A program made the translations under genes and the position numbers. A DNA stretch of 64,000 nt, taken from assembly GCA_000701625.1 (NCBI GenBank), contig JNJK01000001.1:141277-205276 (forward strand), given 5' to 3'. The notes beneath the pieces are model-generated. The model was not told the DNA's origin. It saw only the letters and a program-made list of their open reading frames with translations, and searched no databases. This document shows, piece by piece, positions 62,310 through 64,000 of this stretch. Numbering within the stretch: the first letter of the stretch is position 1; every line of letters starts with the position of its first letter. Origin of the DNA: Lachnospiraceae bacterium MC2017. Its GTDB lineage: Bacteria > Bacillota > Clostridia > Lachnospirales > Lachnospiraceae.

Positions 62310-64000
62310 TTATGCCTTTTTCTTATTCTCGGAAAGTGAGAACTTGAAAACAAGTGCGATCATGATAGCAAAAGTTATAAGGCTTCCGATATCTCCTGCT
62401 GTTCCTGTCAGAGAGAAGTTAAGCATCTTTGCCGGATTCAGATCAAATACAGCAAGCACAGCAAGAAGAATACCTATGATACCCTCACCTGCAATAAGTC
62501 CTGAACAGTAGAGGATACCCTTATTTACTCTGGATTCCTTCTGTTCTTCAGACTTTGCTGTCTTCTCAAGAACGAGACGAACCAGACCACCAACCATGAT
62601 ACATGCATTGAGCTGGATTGGAAGGTAAACACCGATAGCAAAAGGAAGTACCGGTATCTGAAGTATCTCAACTACGATTGCAAGGAATACTCCTGTAAAT
62701 ACCAGTGCCCAGGGAAGATTTCCTCCCATAACACCTTCAATGATCATCTTCATAAGAGTAGCCTGAGGAGCACCGAGTTTCTCAGAACCAAATCCCCATG
62801 CACTATCAAGAAGATAAAGAACACCACCGATAGCAAACGCAGATGCAAGTACACCAACAAGCTCACCGATCTGCTGCTTAACAGGTGTAGCGCCAAGGAT
62901 ATAACCGGTCTTAAGATCCTGTGAAGTATCACCTGCGATAGCTGCAACGATACACACGATAGAACCGATAGCGATAGCGCCCTGCATGCCGTGAACGCCT
63001 GTATCGCCTGTAGCCTTGAGGATCAGGGATGTGAAAAGCAGAGCTGCAATAGACATACCTGAAACCGGGTTATTTGAACTTCCTACGATACCAACCATAC
63101 GGGATGATACTGTCGCAAAGAAGAAACCAAAGACAACTACAAGGATCGCACCGATAAAAGTAACCGGTATTGTAGGCAGAAGCCAGATCAAAATAGTAAG
63201 AGCCGCAACAGCAATAAGAATGATCTTCATATCAATATTTCTGTTTGTTCTTACATCGTCAACATCAGATCCGCCTGCAAGAGACTTCATTGAATCACGG
63301 AAGGTTGAAACGATCTGAGGCAGTGACTTGATAAGGGAAATAACACCACCTGCAGCGAGGGCACCTGCACCGATATAACGAAGGTAGCTTCCCCAGATAG
63401 CACTTACACCATTCTCAGCAAACATCTGAGCAATAGGAACTGTTCCTGGATAAAGCACTGTATCTCCGCCAAACATAACGATAAGCGGTGCGATCACCAG
63501 CCATGCAACAAGTGAACCTGAAAACATAAAAGAAGCGATCCTTGGTCCACAGATCATTCCAACAGAGAATACAGCGGGATAGATCTGTGTTCCGATAGCA
63601 CCTGCAAAACCATTAAACGCCTTTGTTACTTCTGACGGAACAACCTGAAGTCCGTCGATAAAGAACTTAAATACAGAAGAGATACCAAGTCCTGCAAATA
63701 CTGTAGAAGCACTTGATCCTCCCTCTTCTCCTGCAAGGATAACCTCTGCACATGCAGTTCCCTCAGGATAAGGAAGTGTTCCGTGCTCTTTTACGATCAG
63801 CGCATTTCTAAGCGGAACCATGAAAAGAATTCCGAGGAAACCGCCTACAAGAGCTATAACCGTGATCTCAATGATGCTCGGCTTATCCATCACGCCATCA
63901 CGAGCCCACAGGAAAAGAGCAGGAAGTGTGAAGATAGCGCCTGCCGCAAGAGATTCACCGGCAGAACCAATAGTCTGCACAATATTATTCTCAAGTACAG
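62310..64000 (-). CDS. OPT family oligopeptide transporter, N-terminus off the right edge
   Basis: The frame stays open to base 64000 (V-L-E-N-N-I at the edge), so the true start lies outside; a GTG at 63980 is internal. At least 563 residues are visible with many membrane helices. Q-T-I-G-S-A-G-E-S-L-A-A-G near the edge, R-N-A-L-I-V-K-E-H-G-T-L-P-Y-P-E-G-T-A-C-A-E and S-S-N-N-P-V-S-G-M are strong OPT markers. OPT proteins import small peptides or peptide-like and metal-chelating compounds using a proton gradient. The downstream partner is the PqqD-like gene. Confidence 0.93.
   Translation of the reverse strand, partial: VLENNIVQTIGSAGESLAAGAIFTLPALFLWARDGVMDKPSIIEITVIALVGGFLGILFMVPLRNALIVKEHGTLPYPEGTACAEVILAGEEGGSSASTVFAGLGISSVFKFFIDGLQVVPSEVTKAFNGFAGAIGTQIYPAVFSVGMICGPRIASFMFSGSLVAWLVIAPLIVMFGGDTVLYPGTVPIAQMFAENGVSAIWGSYLRYIGAGALAAGGVISLIKSLPQIVSTFRDSMKSLAGGSDVDDVRTNRNIDMKIILIAVAALTILIWLLPTIPVTFIGAILVVVFGFFFATVSSRMVGIVGSSNNPVSGMSIAALLFTSLILKATGDTGVHGMQGAIAIGSIVCIVAAIAGDTSQDLKTGYILGATPVKQQIGELVGVLASAFAIGGVLYLLDSAWGFGSEKLGAPQATLMKMIIEGVMGGNLPWALVFTGVFLAIVVEILQIPVLPFAIGVYLPIQLNACIMVGGLVRLVLEKTAKSEEQKESRVNKGILYCSGLIAGEGIIGILLAVLAVFDLNPAKMLNFSLTGTAGDIGSLITFAIMIALVFKFSLSENKKKA

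Overview
This window looks like chromosomal DNA of a low/mid-GC anaerobic Firmicute, most likely a Lachnospiraceae member (genus not assignable from sequence alone). The reasons are strong AGGAGG-type ribosome binding sites, a single-chain pyruvate:ferredoxin oxidoreductase, ATP-type PEP carboxykinase, large secreted BspA-like/Ig-like proteins, an OPT transporter next to a PqqD-like protein, and B. subtilis-like gene neighbourhoods (rpmB-yloU-yloV-recG, ytfI-ytfJ, ruvAB). Most genes lie on the minus strand. I found no tRNA, rRNA, CRISPR array, prophage or transposase gene.

Region 1-22.6 kb is accessory and surface-oriented. It holds a DUF285 BspA-like protein running off the left edge, a leucine-rich/Ig-like secreted protein, a MATE exporter coupled to a metallo-beta-lactamase-fold lipoprotein, an operon of a DUF1015 protein, a divergent glycogen branching enzyme and an MscS channel, a large HTH regulator, and a two-gene operon of giant secreted proteins (1311-aa LRR_5/Ig-like and about 1718-aa vWA/Ig-like). 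Three of these secreted proteins share a C-terminal two-part module with a Y-L-T-G signature, which is the most system-like signal in the window. Two short non-coding elements with inverted repeats, and a 43-aa gene with its own terminator, sit in the gaps.

Region 22.8-35.6 kb carries pckA, a long imperfect palindrome, a promoter-to-terminator non-coding RNA unit (candidate 6S RNA), three family-2 glycosyltransferases plus the remnant of a fourth, and an oppBCDFA oligopeptide transporter operon preceded by a short leader with a terminator. A 60-aa protein of unknown function diverges from it.

Region 35.8-58 kb is mostly housekeeping: aminopeptidase P and a DUF6311 membrane protein; recG-fakA-Asp23; L28; ytfJ-DUF2953; an HD-GYP protein with a substituted metal ligand; a cell-envelope and DNA-repair cluster (NusG-II protein, Gx transporter, ruvA, ruvB, zapA, a split U32 peptidase, SEDS protein, class B PBP, Nudix hydrolase); S21; and two orphan proteins, one resembling the C-terminus of flagellar cap protein FliD.

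Region 58-64 kb has nifJ, a PqqD-like protein and an OPT transporter cut by the right edge. Positions of motifs inside proteins are counted or estimated by eye. Family names are recognition calls, not database results.
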